Below the pieces are notes generated by a model. The model saw only the letters and a list, made by a program, of their open reading frames with translations, was not told the DNA's origin and made no database searches. A stretch of DNA of 26,321 nucleotides. Origin: Veillonella sp. GTDB taxonomy: Bacteria; Bacillota_C; Negativicutes; Veillonellales; Veillonellaceae. The DNA lies in NCBI GenBank assembly GCA_018367495.1, contig JAGZGB010000019.1, positions 1 through 26,321 of the forward strand, written 5' to 3'. Positions 1 through 8,294 of this stretch are shown piece by piece (position 1 is the stretch's first letter; each line of letters begins with the position of its first letter). Both the position numbers and the translations under genes were made by a program.

Positions 1-64
1 TGTCATGTACCCAAGTGATTACTACTGGATTACTAACAAAATTACAAAATAATGAGGAGCTATA
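1..64 (+). other. Possible 3' end of an upstream gene (unresolved)
   Basis: The window opens just before the first ABC ATPase gene. Two plus-strand frames are open from the edge. One ends at TAA 50-52, just before the ribosome site GAGGAG at 54-59. The other ends at TAA 63-65, overlapping the next ATG by one base. In operons of this type a permease gene normally precedes the ATPase, so one of these is probably its tail. Fewer than 21 residues are visible and neither tail is recognisable. Confidence 0.2.
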
Positions 65-862
65 ATGGCAGAAAACATACTAACTGTAGAAAACCTTAAT
101 ATAGCGTACCAAGGTGTACCTGCTGTTATGGATGTAAATTTAACCTTGGAACGCGGTAAGGTATTAACCATCGTAGGTGAGTCTGGATCCGGTAAAACTA
201 CCGTGATCCGGGCCCTTATGGGTTTATTGCCTGTAGGTGGTGAGGTTACAGACGGTACCATGATCTTTAATGGACATGATCTTCGGTCACTATCTAAGTC
301 TCAATGGAGAGCTATACGTGGTAAGGATATGGCCATGATTTTCCAAGATAGTGGTAGCGCGTTAGACCCAATTGTTCGCATTGGTAAACAGTTTAGAGAG
401 TTATTCAAATCTCATATTGAAATCACCAATGATGAATGTGACCGACGAGCAATTGAATTATTAGAATCTGTATCTCTACCTAATGGGGCAGATATATTGC
501 GCCGTTATCCACACGAACTGTCTGGTGGTCAACGCCAACGGGTGGGGATTGCTATGGCATTAGCTTTAGACCCAGCATTACTAATTGGTGATGAACCTAC
601 ATCTGCTTTAGATGTAACAACACAATCACAAGTTGTTATGCAAATGTTAGAACTTGCTAAAGAGCATAATTCTGCTATCGTAATGGTTACGCATAACCTT
701 GGTGTAGCGGCCTATATGTCTGACTATATTATTGTTATGAAAAAGGGACGTGTTGTTGATGCGGGTACATCGCAAGACATTTTGGAAAATCCATCTAATG
801 AATATACGAAACAATTAAAAGATTCGGTACCAACATTGGGAGGAGGTCGTTACATTGACTAA
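65..862 (+). CDS. Dipeptide/nickel-type ABC transporter ATP-binding protein (DppD/NikD-like)
   Basis: This is a 265-residue cytoplasmic ATPase of a peptide/nickel-family (PepT) importer; it hydrolyses ATP to drive uptake through paired membrane permeases. Visible motifs are Walker A GESGSGKTT at residues 38-46, a Q-loop in MIFQDSG, the signature LSGGQRQR near 152-159, Walker B with DEPTSALD near 176, and the switch histidine in MVTHNL near 210. The short C-terminal extension after about 235 (NEYTKQL) resembles the oligopeptide/dipeptide C-terminal region. The ATG follows GAGGAG at 54-59. Its stop overlaps the next gene by 8 bp, so the two ATPases are translationally linked. The exact substrate (dipeptide, nickel or metallophore) cannot be read from the ATPase. 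Confidence 0.9.
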   Translation: MAENILTVENLNIAYQGVPAVMDVNLTLERGKVLTIVGESGSGKTTVIRALMGLLPVGGEVTDGTMIFNGHDLRSLSKSQWRAIRGKDMAMIFQDSGSALDPIVRIGKQFRELFKSHIEITNDECDRRAIELLESVSLPNGADILRRYPHELSGGQRQRVGIAMALALDPALLIGDEPTSALDVTTQSQVVMQMLELAKEHNSAIVMVTHNLGVAAYMSDYIIVMKKGRVVDAGTSQDILENPSNEYTKQLKDSVPTLGGGRYID

Positions 863-1670
863 ATACGCAGTAGAAATTAAAAATGTGTGTAAACGATTCC
901 CTCTTCCAACTGGTGGTGAGCTCGAAGCATGTAAGGATATCAATATTACCTTGGAAAAAGGTCAGTCCCTTGGAATTGTAGGTGAATCTGGCTCTGGTAA
1001 AACTACATTGGTTCGTATGATCATGAAGATGCTTCCTATAACAGAAGGCGAGATTTATGTAGATGGTGTAGAAATCCAACATATGGACGCTGCACAAACA
1101 AAGGAATACCGTAAGAAGATTCAAATGGTATTCCAAGATCCATCGGCAGCATTCAATCCACGTATGAAGGTAAAGGATATTATCCTTGAACCGTTATACA
1201 ATTTTGGGCTTCTTGAAAAAGGAAAAGAAGAACAAATCGCAGGTGATTATCTTGAAATGGTAGGTTTACCTCGTGAGTTTATGCATCGCTATCCTCATGA
1301 AATGTCTGGTGGTCAACGCCAGCGTGTGGCCATTGCTCGGGCCATCGTACTTGAACCTGAAATTCTTGTGCTAGATGAGGCGACAAGTGCTCTAGACGTA
1401 TCTGTACAAGACTCCATTGCCTATTTATTGGCGCGTTTACAAAAAAAGAAAAATTTAACATACCTATTTATTGCTCATGATATTGCGTTCATTCGTACCA
1501 TGTGCCACAAGGTGGTCGTAATGTACAAAGGCGCTATTGTTGAAGAGTTAGATGCATTCCACTTAGCAGATGCTAAGCATCCTTATACGAAGGTTTTGTT
1601 GAGTTCCATCTTTGAAATTGGTAAAGAGCATAAGCCTCTTACATTGGAAGACGCGACTAGCAAATTATAA
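855..1670 (+). CDS. Dipeptide/nickel-type ABC transporter ATP-binding protein (DppF/NikE-like)
   Basis: Second ATPase of the same importer, 271 residues, expected to pair with the preceding DppD/NikD-like subunit. Motifs: Walker A GESGSGKTT at 43-51, Q-loop MVFQDPSAAFNPR (the FNPR pattern is typical of the DppF/OppF branch), signature MSGGQRQR at 150-157, Walker B ILVLDEATSALD with D174/E175, and H-loop histidine 208. A C-terminal HPYTKVLL stretch is the usual oligopeptide-family tail. Translation starts at TTG 855, inside the previous gene, with AGGAGG at 841-846 at good spacing. A terminator follows at 1752, closing this transcription unit. Confidence 0.9.
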   Translation: MTKYAVEIKNVCKRFPLPTGGELEACKDINITLEKGQSLGIVGESGSGKTTLVRMIMKMLPITEGEIYVDGVEIQHMDAAQTKEYRKKIQMVFQDPSAAFNPRMKVKDIILEPLYNFGLLEKGKEEQIAGDYLEMVGLPREFMHRYPHEMSGGQRQRVAIARAIVLEPEILVLDEATSALDVSVQDSIAYLLARLQKKKNLTYLFIAHDIAFIRTMCHKVVVMYKGAIVEELDAFHLADAKHPYTKVLLSSIFEIGKEHKPLTLEDATSKL

Positions 1671-1751
1671 GCATTCAAATTGGCTACTGTTTTAGTATCG
1701 GTGCGGCCTAAGCTAAATTGCTTAATGTAATAGGAAAATAATGAGTATCTA

Positions 1752-1790
1752 AAATAGCGGTTAGCCAACTGGCTGACTGCTATTTTTTTT
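1752..1790 (+). terminator. Rho-independent terminator after the ABC ATPase operon
   Basis: A stem made of AAATAGC-G-GTTAGCC and GGCTGAC-T-GCTATTT, with a 4-base AACT loop and one internal mismatch, is followed by an uninterrupted T run to 1790. It lies 80 bp after the second ATPase stop and separates the ATPases from the substrate-binding protein gene. Confidence 0.8.
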
Positions 1791-1838
1791 ATATAGATTT
1801 ACTCAGATGCATATATATTGAAAGATTTCTCAAAAAGA

Positions 1839-1867
1839 TTGTATTAATAATTAATATATAGTATAGT
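1839..1867 (+). promoter_or_regulatory. Candidate promoter for the substrate-binding protein gene, with adjacent dyad
   Basis: TTGTAT at 1839-1844 and TATAGT at 1862-1867 are separated by 17 bp, a reasonable sigma-70/SigA arrangement. Just downstream, TATACC (1879-1884) and GGTATA (1891-1896) form an inverted repeat around a 6-base spacer, placed where an operator could block transcription. The match to consensus is moderate, and AT-rich sequence produces many such hits. Confidence 0.4.
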
Positions 1868-1951
1868 TGACTAGGTAATATACCCCCATAGGTATAAGTG
1901 AAATATGCTCATATGATGTGATATACATACAGAGAAAGGATAGGTGTGTGA

Positions 1952-3505
1952 ATGAACGGATTACGTAAGGCGTTACTGATTGGTATGACCCTTGGTGTTG
2001 CAGTGTTTGGCACTGTAGGTTGTATGAATCAATCATCCGATTCATCTAATGATGTATTAAAGGTAGGAGCGATTAGCTTTGCTGGTACCTTGGAGCCAAC
2101 AGAAAATTATTTTAGTTGGGCCGTTGTACGGTACGGTGTTGGTGAAACATTAACCAAGTTTGATGATCATATGAATGCCAAACCATGGTTAGCATCCTCT
2201 TGGAAACAAAGTGATGACAAGATGACTTGGACTTTTACCATTAACGATAAGGTTAAGTTCTCTAATGGTAATCCTCTGACAGCGGAGGCCGTAAAAGCAT
2301 CTTTGGAGAGGACTTTCACAAAAAGTAAACGAGCAAAGACGTTCTTTAATTACACAGAAATGGCGGCTAATGGTCAAGAGCTCATAATTAAGACAGATAA
2401 GCCTTATTATAATTTGCCAAGCTTGTTGGGTGATCCATTGTTCTTAATTATAGATGTGACTGCAGAAGCAAATGGTCGTGATATAGCAAAGGAAGGTCCT
2501 ATAGGGACGGGCCCTTATGTAGTATCCTCTTTTACAAAAGAACGGGCTGAGCTAGCACGGAATGATAATTATTGGGATGGTAAACCTGGTTTTAGTAAGG
2601 TTGAAATTCCATCTATTAATGATGCAAATACACGTGCTATGGCGCTTCAGGCCGGCGATGTAGATATGGCTGTTAGCATTGGACCAGGTGAATATGGTAT
2701 CTTCCAAAATGATAAGAAATTTACTATTTATGAAGATGCCTCTTTACGTGATGTATTTGTTCGTATGAGTCAGAAAGGAAAACTTAAAAATCCTAATCTT
2801 CGAGCGGCTCTCATTGCAGCAGCAGACCGTGAATCTTATGCGAAGAATTTGATGAAGGATACCTTTGTAGCTGGTAAGGCTCCGCTACCACCATCTATCG
2901 ACTATGGATTCAATCAATTGCGCGACCCTAATACATATAATGTAGAACGAGCCAAAGAATTATTGAAAAAAGAAGGGTATGTTGATACAAATGGGGATGG
3001 TATTGTAGATAAGGATGGGGAAAATTTAGTGTTGAATTTCTATGCCTATACATCTCGCCCTGAACTGCCATTATATGCTGAGGCGCTGCAAGCGGACTAC
3101 AAGAAAATCGGTGTAGACCTACAAATTAAGATTGTAGACTATGCTGTCATTGATACATTGGCGCAATCGGGGGATTACGATATGTTAATCTCTAGTGTGG
3201 TGACTGCAAATACTGGTCAACCAGTATGGTTCTTGAAACAATATTGGGGGACCGGTGCTGAGGCAAATGGTTCGGAATTCTCCAATCCACGTTTCGATGA
3301 ATTGTTAGCTCTTGGTGAAAGTGCCAACGATCCAGTAGTACGCCGTAATGCAGTAATTAATGCACAACAATTGATGCTTGATGATTCCGTAGCACTTTTC
3401 CTTGGATATCCTAAGATTAATATTGTAGGAAATAACCATATTGATGGTATTAAGATAACTCCATCTGAATATTACATCATTACGAAAGATCTAAAGCGTA
3501 AATAA
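1952..3505 (+). CDS. ABC transporter substrate-binding lipoprotein (SBP family 5, NikA/DppA/OppA-like)
   Basis: 517-residue extracytoplasmic solute-binding protein that would deliver a peptide, nickel complex or similar ligand to the permeases of the preceding ABC system. The N-terminus has a positively charged start, a hydrophobic core and a lipobox-like TVGC, so Cys24 is the probable lipidated residue; the -3 Thr is less usual than Leu. After a Ser/Asp-rich linker come family-5 hallmarks: a LASSWKQSDD...WTF segment, GPIGTGPYVVSSF, and NDNYWDGKPGFSKVE near residues 205-220. Length is normal for the family. The ATG follows AAAGGA at moderate spacing; the GTG just upstream is followed immediately by TGA. 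It has its own promoter and terminator. Ligand identity is not determinable by eye. Confidence 0.88.
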   Translation: MNGLRKALLIGMTLGVAVFGTVGCMNQSSDSSNDVLKVGAISFAGTLEPTENYFSWAVVRYGVGETLTKFDDHMNAKPWLASSWKQSDDKMTWTFTINDKVKFSNGNPLTAEAVKASLERTFTKSKRAKTFFNYTEMAANGQELIIKTDKPYYNLPSLLGDPLFLIIDVTAEANGRDIAKEGPIGTGPYVVSSFTKERAELARNDNYWDGKPGFSKVEIPSINDANTRAMALQAGDVDMAVSIGPGEYGIFQNDKKFTIYEDASLRDVFVRMSQKGKLKNPNLRAALIAAADRESYAKNLMKDTFVAGKAPLPPSIDYGFNQLRDPNTYNVERAKELLKKEGYVDTNGDGIVDKDGENLVLNFYAYTSRPELPLYAEALQADYKKIGVDLQIKIVDYAVIDTLAQSGDYDMLISSVVTANTGQPVWFLKQYWGTGAEANGSEFSNPRFDELLALGESANDPVVRRNAVINAQQLMLDDSVALFLGYPKINIVGNNHIDGIKITPSEYYIITKDLKRK

Positions 3506-3508
3506 TTA

Positions 3509-3543
3509 AAATAGGACTAGCATTGAGCTAGTCCTATTTTTGT
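3509..3543. terminator. Bidirectional intrinsic terminator between convergent genes
   Basis: A perfect 13-bp stem AAATAGGACTAGC / GCTAGTCCTATTT with a 5-base loop at 3522-3526 carries a T run on its plus-strand side and an A run on the other. It lies between the stop of the binding-protein gene and the stop of the minus-strand DUF3829 gene, so it can serve both. Confidence 0.88.
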
Positions 3544-3550
3544 AGGTTCT

Positions 3551-4486
3551 TTATTTTTTCTTTTGTTCTGTAGCATCAAGCTCAGCCATATTGACCAGAT
3601 TAGCTTTACCTACCATTTTGTTGTATTTAGTAAATAATTGGGTATATGCTTCGCCGTAAGAAGAGTTAATGATGATATAGTTACGAGCTTCTGCGACAAA
3701 TTCCTTTGCAGCATCTTGGTATTCTCGTACTGCATTTTGCGTTTCAGATGTTGTACCAGGTTGCAATTTATTAATACGTTGTGTAATTTGTTGCAAGTTT
3801 GCTTCAACCTTTTGTGTATCTGTATTTCCATCTGGGTCGATAAGGTCAATAGTTTGTGCAGTCATGAGATTTAACTCAATGAAGTTAACTGCATTATCGC
3901 GCTTTTCACCTTGATACTCGTTCATGCGTTCTGTATAGAGCTCATTATTGCGATTATCTAAGGCCAAATCTAATGCGTTGTATGTAGCATAAAACTGTTC
4001 AGCTAAAGGCACATATTGTGCGGCTAACTCATCGCTGCCTTTAAAGTTATCTTTTTCGAAACGACGTTCTACATAATATGCTTGTAATTGATCTGCAATA
4101 GGAATCAATTGATCAAGAACATTCAATACATCATTTGTAGCTTGGTTCACATCTTCATATGGTGTAGAACTATCTTGTTTTGCTGCTTCTAAGGCTGTTT
4201 TGAGGTCCTTGTATTTGGGTAACGTAATTGTTGTATTATGTGAACCATTGCGTAACTCTTGAAGAGTTGGTTGTAATTGGTTCGCATAGGCTACACTGTA
4301 CGAGTTATATGTGTCTAATGCGACAATGTAAGGACGAATAGCGTTGATTTTGTCGTCAACTGTTGATCGATATAAAATTGTCGTTGTGTTGGATGACAAG
4401 AGTGTATACACCCCGTAGATCCCACCACCGATAATAGCAATGCCAAGTACGATGACTGCTATTAACTTGATGTACCCCTTTTTCAA
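3551..4486 (-). CDS. Membrane-anchored DUF3829-family (YiiG-like) protein
   Basis: 311-residue protein with a basic N-terminus (MKKGYIK), one hydrophobic segment at about residues 8-30, and a long helical, Gln/Asn/Glu-rich extracytoplasmic part. The segment DKINAIRPYIVALDTYN followed by repeated amphipathic helices matches the style of DUF3829, the family that includes E. coli YiiG. Its biochemical role is unknown. There is no lipobox, so the protein is anchored by its N-terminal helix or cleaved by signal peptidase I. The start is TTG with AAGGAG (plus-strand 4495-4501) 8 bases upstream. The C-terminus ends in a Lys run. It is monocistronic: its promoter is at about 4570 and it shares the terminator at 3509. 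Confidence 0.7.
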   Translation of the reverse strand: MKKGYIKLIAVIVLGIAIIGGGIYGVYTLLSSNTTTILYRSTVDDKINAIRPYIVALDTYNSYSVAYANQLQPTLQELRNGSHNTTITLPKYKDLKTALEAAKQDSSTPYEDVNQATNDVLNVLDQLIPIADQLQAYYVERRFEKDNFKGSDELAAQYVPLAEQFYATYNALDLALDNRNNELYTERMNEYQGEKRDNAVNFIELNLMTAQTIDLIDPDGNTDTQKVEANLQQITQRINKLQPGTTSETQNAVREYQDAAKEFVAEARNYIIINSSYGEAYTQLFTKYNKMVGKANLVNMAELDATEQKKK

Positions 4487-4565
4487 CTGCGCACGCTCCT
4501 TGAAAACACACTAACTCTTTTTGGATCCGTTTGGGCGGACTACGCCCTTCAGAGTAATTAGTTAT

Positions 4566-4574
4566 ATTATAACA
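4566..4574 (-). promoter_or_regulatory. Extended -10 promoter for the DUF3829 gene
   Basis: On the minus strand the sequence reads TGTTATAAT, an extended -10 element (TGnTATAAT), about 80 bases before the TTG start. No convincing -35 box is seen. The intervening leader holds a small GC-rich dyad, GGGCG-GACTA-CGCCC (plus-strand 4530-4545 region), that could form a leader hairpin. Confidence 0.45.
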
Positions 4575-4673
4575 TAAACTTACGTCCCAAAAAAGACGTG
4601 TCATGCAGAGAATCATAAGGAATAGATGAAGTTACATTATATGAATATATATTAATATTTATAGTTAGTGATT

Positions 4674-4766
4674 TGTAGGTGGATAACATTAAAAGACTTT
4701 TACCTACACAAGTTATTTTGGATAAAGATATATTTCTCTAGACGATGCAGCTGCGGCTGGTATAAT
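4674..4766 (+). promoter_or_regulatory. Promoter and candidate operator of the helicase/NUDIX island
   Basis: TGGTATAAT at 4758-4766 is an extended -10 box with a perfect TATAAT hexamer; the upstream hexamer TAGACG is a weak -35. The ATG at 4802 follows GGGGAG at good spacing. Upstream lies an inverted repeat TGTAGGT (4674-4680) / ACCTACA (4702-4708) enclosing a second small dyad, AAAAGACTTTT. This could bind a regulator, but no regulator gene is seen nearby. Confidence 0.45.
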
Positions 4767-4801
4767 AGCAAGTATAGTATTCATTATATGGGGAGTTTTT
4801 T

Positions 4802-5395
4802 ATGTCAGAATCGAATCGCTTGCTTAATTTTGCTACATCTTCAGAACTCATTGCAAATGGGGAAGGGCGCAATGTGTTATCTGCCATCGAAGATGGATTG
4901 CGTAATTGTGATGAGTTTTTAATATCTGTAGCATTTATAACACCAGAAGGATTACTAACATTAAAGCCAATACTTAAAGAGTTAGAAGATCGAGGTGTAC
5001 ATGGTCGCATATTAACAACAGATTATCTCGGTTTTAATAGTCCACAAGTTCTAGAAGATTTAGGGAATCTAAAGAATATTGATTTGAAGGTATATTGTAC
5101 TACTCAAGGTAGTGGACATGGTTTTCATACAAAGGGATATATTTTTAGAAAAGATGAATTCTATCAAATTATAATAGGTAGTTCTAATTTAACTATTAAT
5201 GCGCTAAAGAGCAATAGAGAGTGGAATACTCGTTCTGAAGTACATGGTAGCGACACTTATGCTCGAGAGATAAATGAGGAATTTGAACTGTATTGGAATT
5301 CGAAATTTGCTATTCCTTATGAAGAGTTTATACCTTGGTATAAGCCTAGATGGGTTCGTCCAGAACGTTCTTCTCAAAGGTCTGTAGCGGAATAG
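4802..5395 (+). CDS. N-terminal phospholipase D-like nuclease domain of a split helicase
   Basis: This 197-residue product carries one PLD-type HKD half-site: HTK at residues 109-111 (inside GFHTKGYIF) and GSSNLT at 126-131. In full-length relatives the domain sits at the N-terminus of a DEAD helicase and is thought to act as a phosphodiesterase/nuclease or nucleic-acid-binding module. The frame ends at TAG 5393, directly after SSQRSVAE, without a natural domain end. The ATG follows GGGGAG and a strong extended -10 promoter. One HKD half-site would need dimerisation for catalysis. Codon use favours ATA, AGA and TTA more than neighbouring core genes, consistent with acquired DNA. Confidence 0.8.
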   Translation: MSESNRLLNFATSSELIANGEGRNVLSAIEDGLRNCDEFLISVAFITPEGLLTLKPILKELEDRGVHGRILTTDYLGFNSPQVLEDLGNLKNIDLKVYCTTQGSGHGFHTKGYIFRKDEFYQIIIGSSNLTINALKSNREWNTRSEVHGSDTYAREINEEFELYWNSKFAIPYEEFIPWYKPRWVRPERSSQRSVAE

Positions 5396-5431
5396 TTTAA
5401 GAAGGTAGATTTACCTACTTTAGAACCTAAT

Positions 5432-7705
5432 ATGATGCAGCAACAGTTTATTGCAAATTTTAATGAGTTAAGAGCGAATCATGCCAAAAGAGGGCTTTTA
5501 ATTTCTGCTACAGGGACGGGAAAAACCTATGCAGCGGCCTTTGCAATGCGTGAAATGAATCCGAAAAGAATATTATTTTTAGTACATCGGGAACAAATTG
5601 CAAAACAAGCAATGGCAAGTTTTTCACGGGTTTTTAATGATCCATCTATAACGTTTGGCTTGGTATCTGGTAATGTTAAAAAATATGATGCTAACCATGT
5701 GTTTTCTACAATGCAGATGATGGGACGCCATGATGTAATGAATCAATATGACCCAAAAGCTTTTGATTGTATTATTATTGACGAAGTACATCGTGCTGGT
5801 TCTGAAAGTTATCAACGTATTATCGACTATTTTAAACCACAGTTCCTATTAGGTATGACCGCAAGTCCGGAGAGGACTGACGGTTATGATTTATATGAGC
5901 TCTTTGATCATAATATTATTTATGAAATTAGACTTCAACAAGCATTAGAGGAAGATTTATTGTGTCCATTCCATTATTTTGGTATTAGCGATTTATGGGT
6001 CGATACAGATGAGCCGATTAGTGATATGGAGGTTACTTTCTCTAATTTATCTACGAAGGAGCGGGTAGATAAAATTATAGAGAAAATACGTTACTTTGGA
6101 CATAGTGGTAGTCGAGTAAAAGGCTTAGTATTTTGTAGCAATCGAGTTGAAGCAAAGACTTTATCTGACGCTTTTAATGAGCGTGGTATCTATCGTACGG
6201 TAAGCTTGACTGGTGAGGATAGCCAAGAAATCAGAGAAAAAACAATTGCTCGCTTAACAGGTACAGGGGAGTATCAAGGTAGACTTGATGAGCAGTTAGA
6301 TTATATCTTTACTGTAGATATATTTAATGAAGGCGTTGATATACCTGAAATTAATCAAGTTATTATGTTACGTCAAACTGAAAGCCCAATAATTTTTATT
6401 CAACAGTTAGGGCGTGGACTTCGTAAGTTTGAAGATAAAGAATATGTAGTTATCCTTGATTTTATTGGGAATTATACAAATAACTTTATGATTCCCTTAG
6501 CGTTATCTGGTGATAGAAGTTATAACAAAGATACTTTGCGGTGTTATGTGCAAGCTGGTAACCGTATTATTCCAGGATCTTCAACAGTACACTTTGATAA
6601 AATTGCGAAACAACGTATTTACGAATCTATTGATACGGCTAAGTTTTCTGATATGAAATTGATCAAGGAAGCTTATTTTAATTTGCGTTTTAAATTAGGT
6701 CGTATTCCTAGAATTTCTGATTTTGCAGAGCATGGATCTATTGATATTAGTCGAATTTTTAATAAATTTAAGTCCTATCATAATTTTTTGATAAAAATTA
6801 AAGATAAAGACTATGATATATTGTTTACACCTATTCAGGAACGAATGCTGCACTTTATATCGCAAAAGATGACAACGGGAATGCGTGTGCGAGACCTTCT
6901 AGCGTTACAAGCTTTACTAGATGGGCATTGTGATGTTATTACATATGTAGCTAATGAGCTTTCTAACTCCTATAACTTAGAACTATCTGAATATGGGCGA
7001 ATTAATCTTATTAATGTAATGACAAATCAATTTGGTGTTAAAGCGGCACAAAAAACATTTGAAGATAGTGTATTTATTGAATTATCTAATGGTCGTTATG
7101 GAATATCTCAAGCATTTAAAGAGGCATTAGAAGATCTTAATTTCAAAGGGCAGGTGCAAGAGCTTGTTACCTATGGTTTGAATCAATTTAATGTTAAATA
7201 TAAAGCAAACATATATCCTAATACACCTTTTGCTTTATATGAAAAATATACCTATGAACAAGTGTGTCAATTATTAGAATGGCCTCAAAATGAAGTGCCT
7301 CTTAATATTGGGGGATATAAATTCCATAAGGAAACAAAGACGTATCCTGTATTTATAAATTATCATAAAGCAGATGATATTCAAGATACTATTAAGTATG
7401 AAGATCGATTCGAAAATCCAGGATTATTAAAAGCTATTTCTAAAAATAAACGATCATTTACTTCTGATGATGTGCAGACTGCATTTAATGCTGATGAATT
7501 AGGTGTTGCTATGCACTTATTTATGAGAAAAAATAAAGATGATGAAGAATCTAAAGAGTTTTACTATTTAGGTCCTATTCATTCTACAGGTCAAGAACGA
7601 GCTAAAGAAATCTTTATGGCAAATGGTACTATGGCAGTAGAGCTAGAGTATCAACTTGAAGTGCCCGTACGGGATGATATTTATGATTATATTATTAATG
7701 GGTAA
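5432..7705 (+). CDS. DEAD/DEAH-type superfamily 2 helicase with C-terminal DUF3427
   Basis: 757-residue reading frame with a complete SF2 helicase core: motif I SATGTGKT (25-32), Ia FLVHREQ, motif II DEVH (117-120), motif III TAS (143-145), motif IV region GLVFCSNRVEA, motif V NEGVDIPEIN, and motif VI QQLGRGLR (324-331). After the core, from about residue 360, comes a long C-terminal region whose YTYEQVCQLLEWPQNE...GGYKFHK segment resembles DUF3427. Such proteins are expected to translocate on nucleic acid; a restriction-like or repair role is suspected for the family but unproven. ATGATG at 5432-5437 lacks a ribosome site, so this half may be poorly translated unless the TAG at 5393 is bypassed. 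Its stop is 6 bp from the NUDIX gene. Confidence 0.85.
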   Translation: MMQQQFIANFNELRANHAKRGLLISATGTGKTYAAAFAMREMNPKRILFLVHREQIAKQAMASFSRVFNDPSITFGLVSGNVKKYDANHVFSTMQMMGRHDVMNQYDPKAFDCIIIDEVHRAGSESYQRIIDYFKPQFLLGMTASPERTDGYDLYELFDHNIIYEIRLQQALEEDLLCPFHYFGISDLWVDTDEPISDMEVTFSNLSTKERVDKIIEKIRYFGHSGSRVKGLVFCSNRVEAKTLSDAFNERGIYRTVSLTGEDSQEIREKTIARLTGTGEYQGRLDEQLDYIFTVDIFNEGVDIPEINQVIMLRQTESPIIFIQQLGRGLRKFEDKEYVVILDFIGNYTNNFMIPLALSGDRSYNKDTLRCYVQAGNRIIPGSSTVHFDKIAKQRIYESIDTAKFSDMKLIKEAYFNLRFKLGRIPRISDFAEHGSIDISRIFNKFKSYHNFLIKIKDKDYDILFTPIQERMLHFISQKMTTGMRVRDLLALQALLDGHCDVITYVANELSNSYNLELSEYGRINLINVMTNQFGVKAAQKTFEDSVFIELSNGRYGISQAFKEALEDLNFKGQVQELVTYGLNQFNVKYKANIYPNTPFALYEKYTYEQVCQLLEWPQNEVPLNIGGYKFHKETKTYPVFINYHKADDIQDTIKYEDRFENPGLLKAISKNKRSFTSDDVQTAFNADELGVAMHLFMRKNKDDEESKEFYYLGPIHSTGQERAKEIFMANGTMAVELEYQLEVPVRDDIYDYIING

Positions 7706-7711
7706 GGATAT

Positions 7712-8116
7712 ATGAGTGAACAACGAAAACATATTGAAGTTGTAGCAGCAATTATCAAAAAAGATAATACTATATTAGCTACTCAACGTGGTTATGGTGA
7801 TCTAAAAGATGGTTGGGAGTTTCCAGGTGGTAAGGTTGAGCCTGGTGAAGCTCACGAGGTAGCACTAAAAAGAGAAATACATGAAGAACTAGAAGCCGAG
7901 ATTACCGTTCTGGAACATATTATTACTGTTGAATATACAGGGTATGAGAAGTTTGATTTAACAATGCATTGTTATTTATGTTCTTTGGTAAATGATTCTG
8001 ATATTACTCTATTAGAACATGAAGCGGCTAAATGGCTTTCAAAAGATACTTTGTACACTGTAGATTGGCTACCAGCTGATATTGAAGCCGTAGATGCAAT
8101 CTCTAAACGTTTATAA
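7712..8116 (+). CDS. NUDIX hydrolase, (deoxy)nucleoside triphosphate pyrophosphohydrolase-like
   Basis: 134 residues, the length of MutT/NudG-type enzymes that cleave nucleoside triphosphates (oxidised or other non-canonical bases) to monophosphate plus pyrophosphate. The NUDIX box runs from GGKVEPGE to REIHEELEAEI and keeps the metal-binding REx2EE glutamates; the usual Gly near its end is replaced, as in NudG-like proteins. It begins VVAAIIKKDNTILATQRG, the normal first strand. The ATG is 6 bp after the helicase stop, with AAGGA very close, so it is cotranscribed and probably coupled. Pairing with a helicase suggests nucleotide sanitation or a role in DNA conflict; this is inference. Confidence 0.85.
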   Translation: MSEQRKHIEVVAAIIKKDNTILATQRGYGDLKDGWEFPGGKVEPGEAHEVALKREIHEELEAEITVLEHIITVEYTGYEKFDLTMHCYLCSLVNDSDITLLEHEAAKWLSKDTLYTVDWLPADIEAVDAISKRL

Positions 8117-8167
8117 TATTTCAGTAAAGGCATTTAAACAATATTACAATGTGAAATTTTAATTATG

Positions 8168-8200
8168 AAAAAGTCTCTATCGCTGATAGAGGCTTTTTAG
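8168..8200 (+). terminator. Rho-independent terminator after the NUDIX gene
   Basis: A stem of about 13 bp (AAAAGTCTCTATC with GATAGAGGCTTTT, one G-T pair) closes on a 3-base loop GCT and runs into five Ts. It ends the helicase-NUDIX transcript 50 bp after the stop codon. Confidence 0.85.
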
Positions 8201-8294
8201 TCATAAAAATATTATAATTCTCATTACTTTCTCATTAATTCTAAGTAGGATATAAACTATTATAGTATTTTGAGACATAATAGGAGAGAAATTT

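Larger units (their letters stand above)
4802..7705 (+). pseudogene. PLD-helicase-DUF3427 gene interrupted by one in-frame TAG
   Basis: The 197-codon reading frame from 4802 and the 757-codon frame ending at 7705 are in the same frame, separated by a single stop TAG at 5393-5395. The 12 codons between that stop and the next ATG (5432) are open and read FKKVDLPTLEPN, the kind of sequence that precedes the helicase core in this family. Read through, the product would be 967 residues, the usual length for PLD + DEAD helicase + DUF3427 proteins. No ribosome site lies at normal distance before 5432. The likeliest explanation is a nonsense mutation (for example CAG or GAG to TAG); genuine splitting, stop suppression or a sequencing error remain possible. 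Confidence 0.75.

Noticed and set aside
4396..4410. GTGTATACAC palindrome resembling the GntR-type sites
   Set aside because: It lies within the coding sequence of the DUF3829 gene (N-terminal helix), so it is probably incidental.
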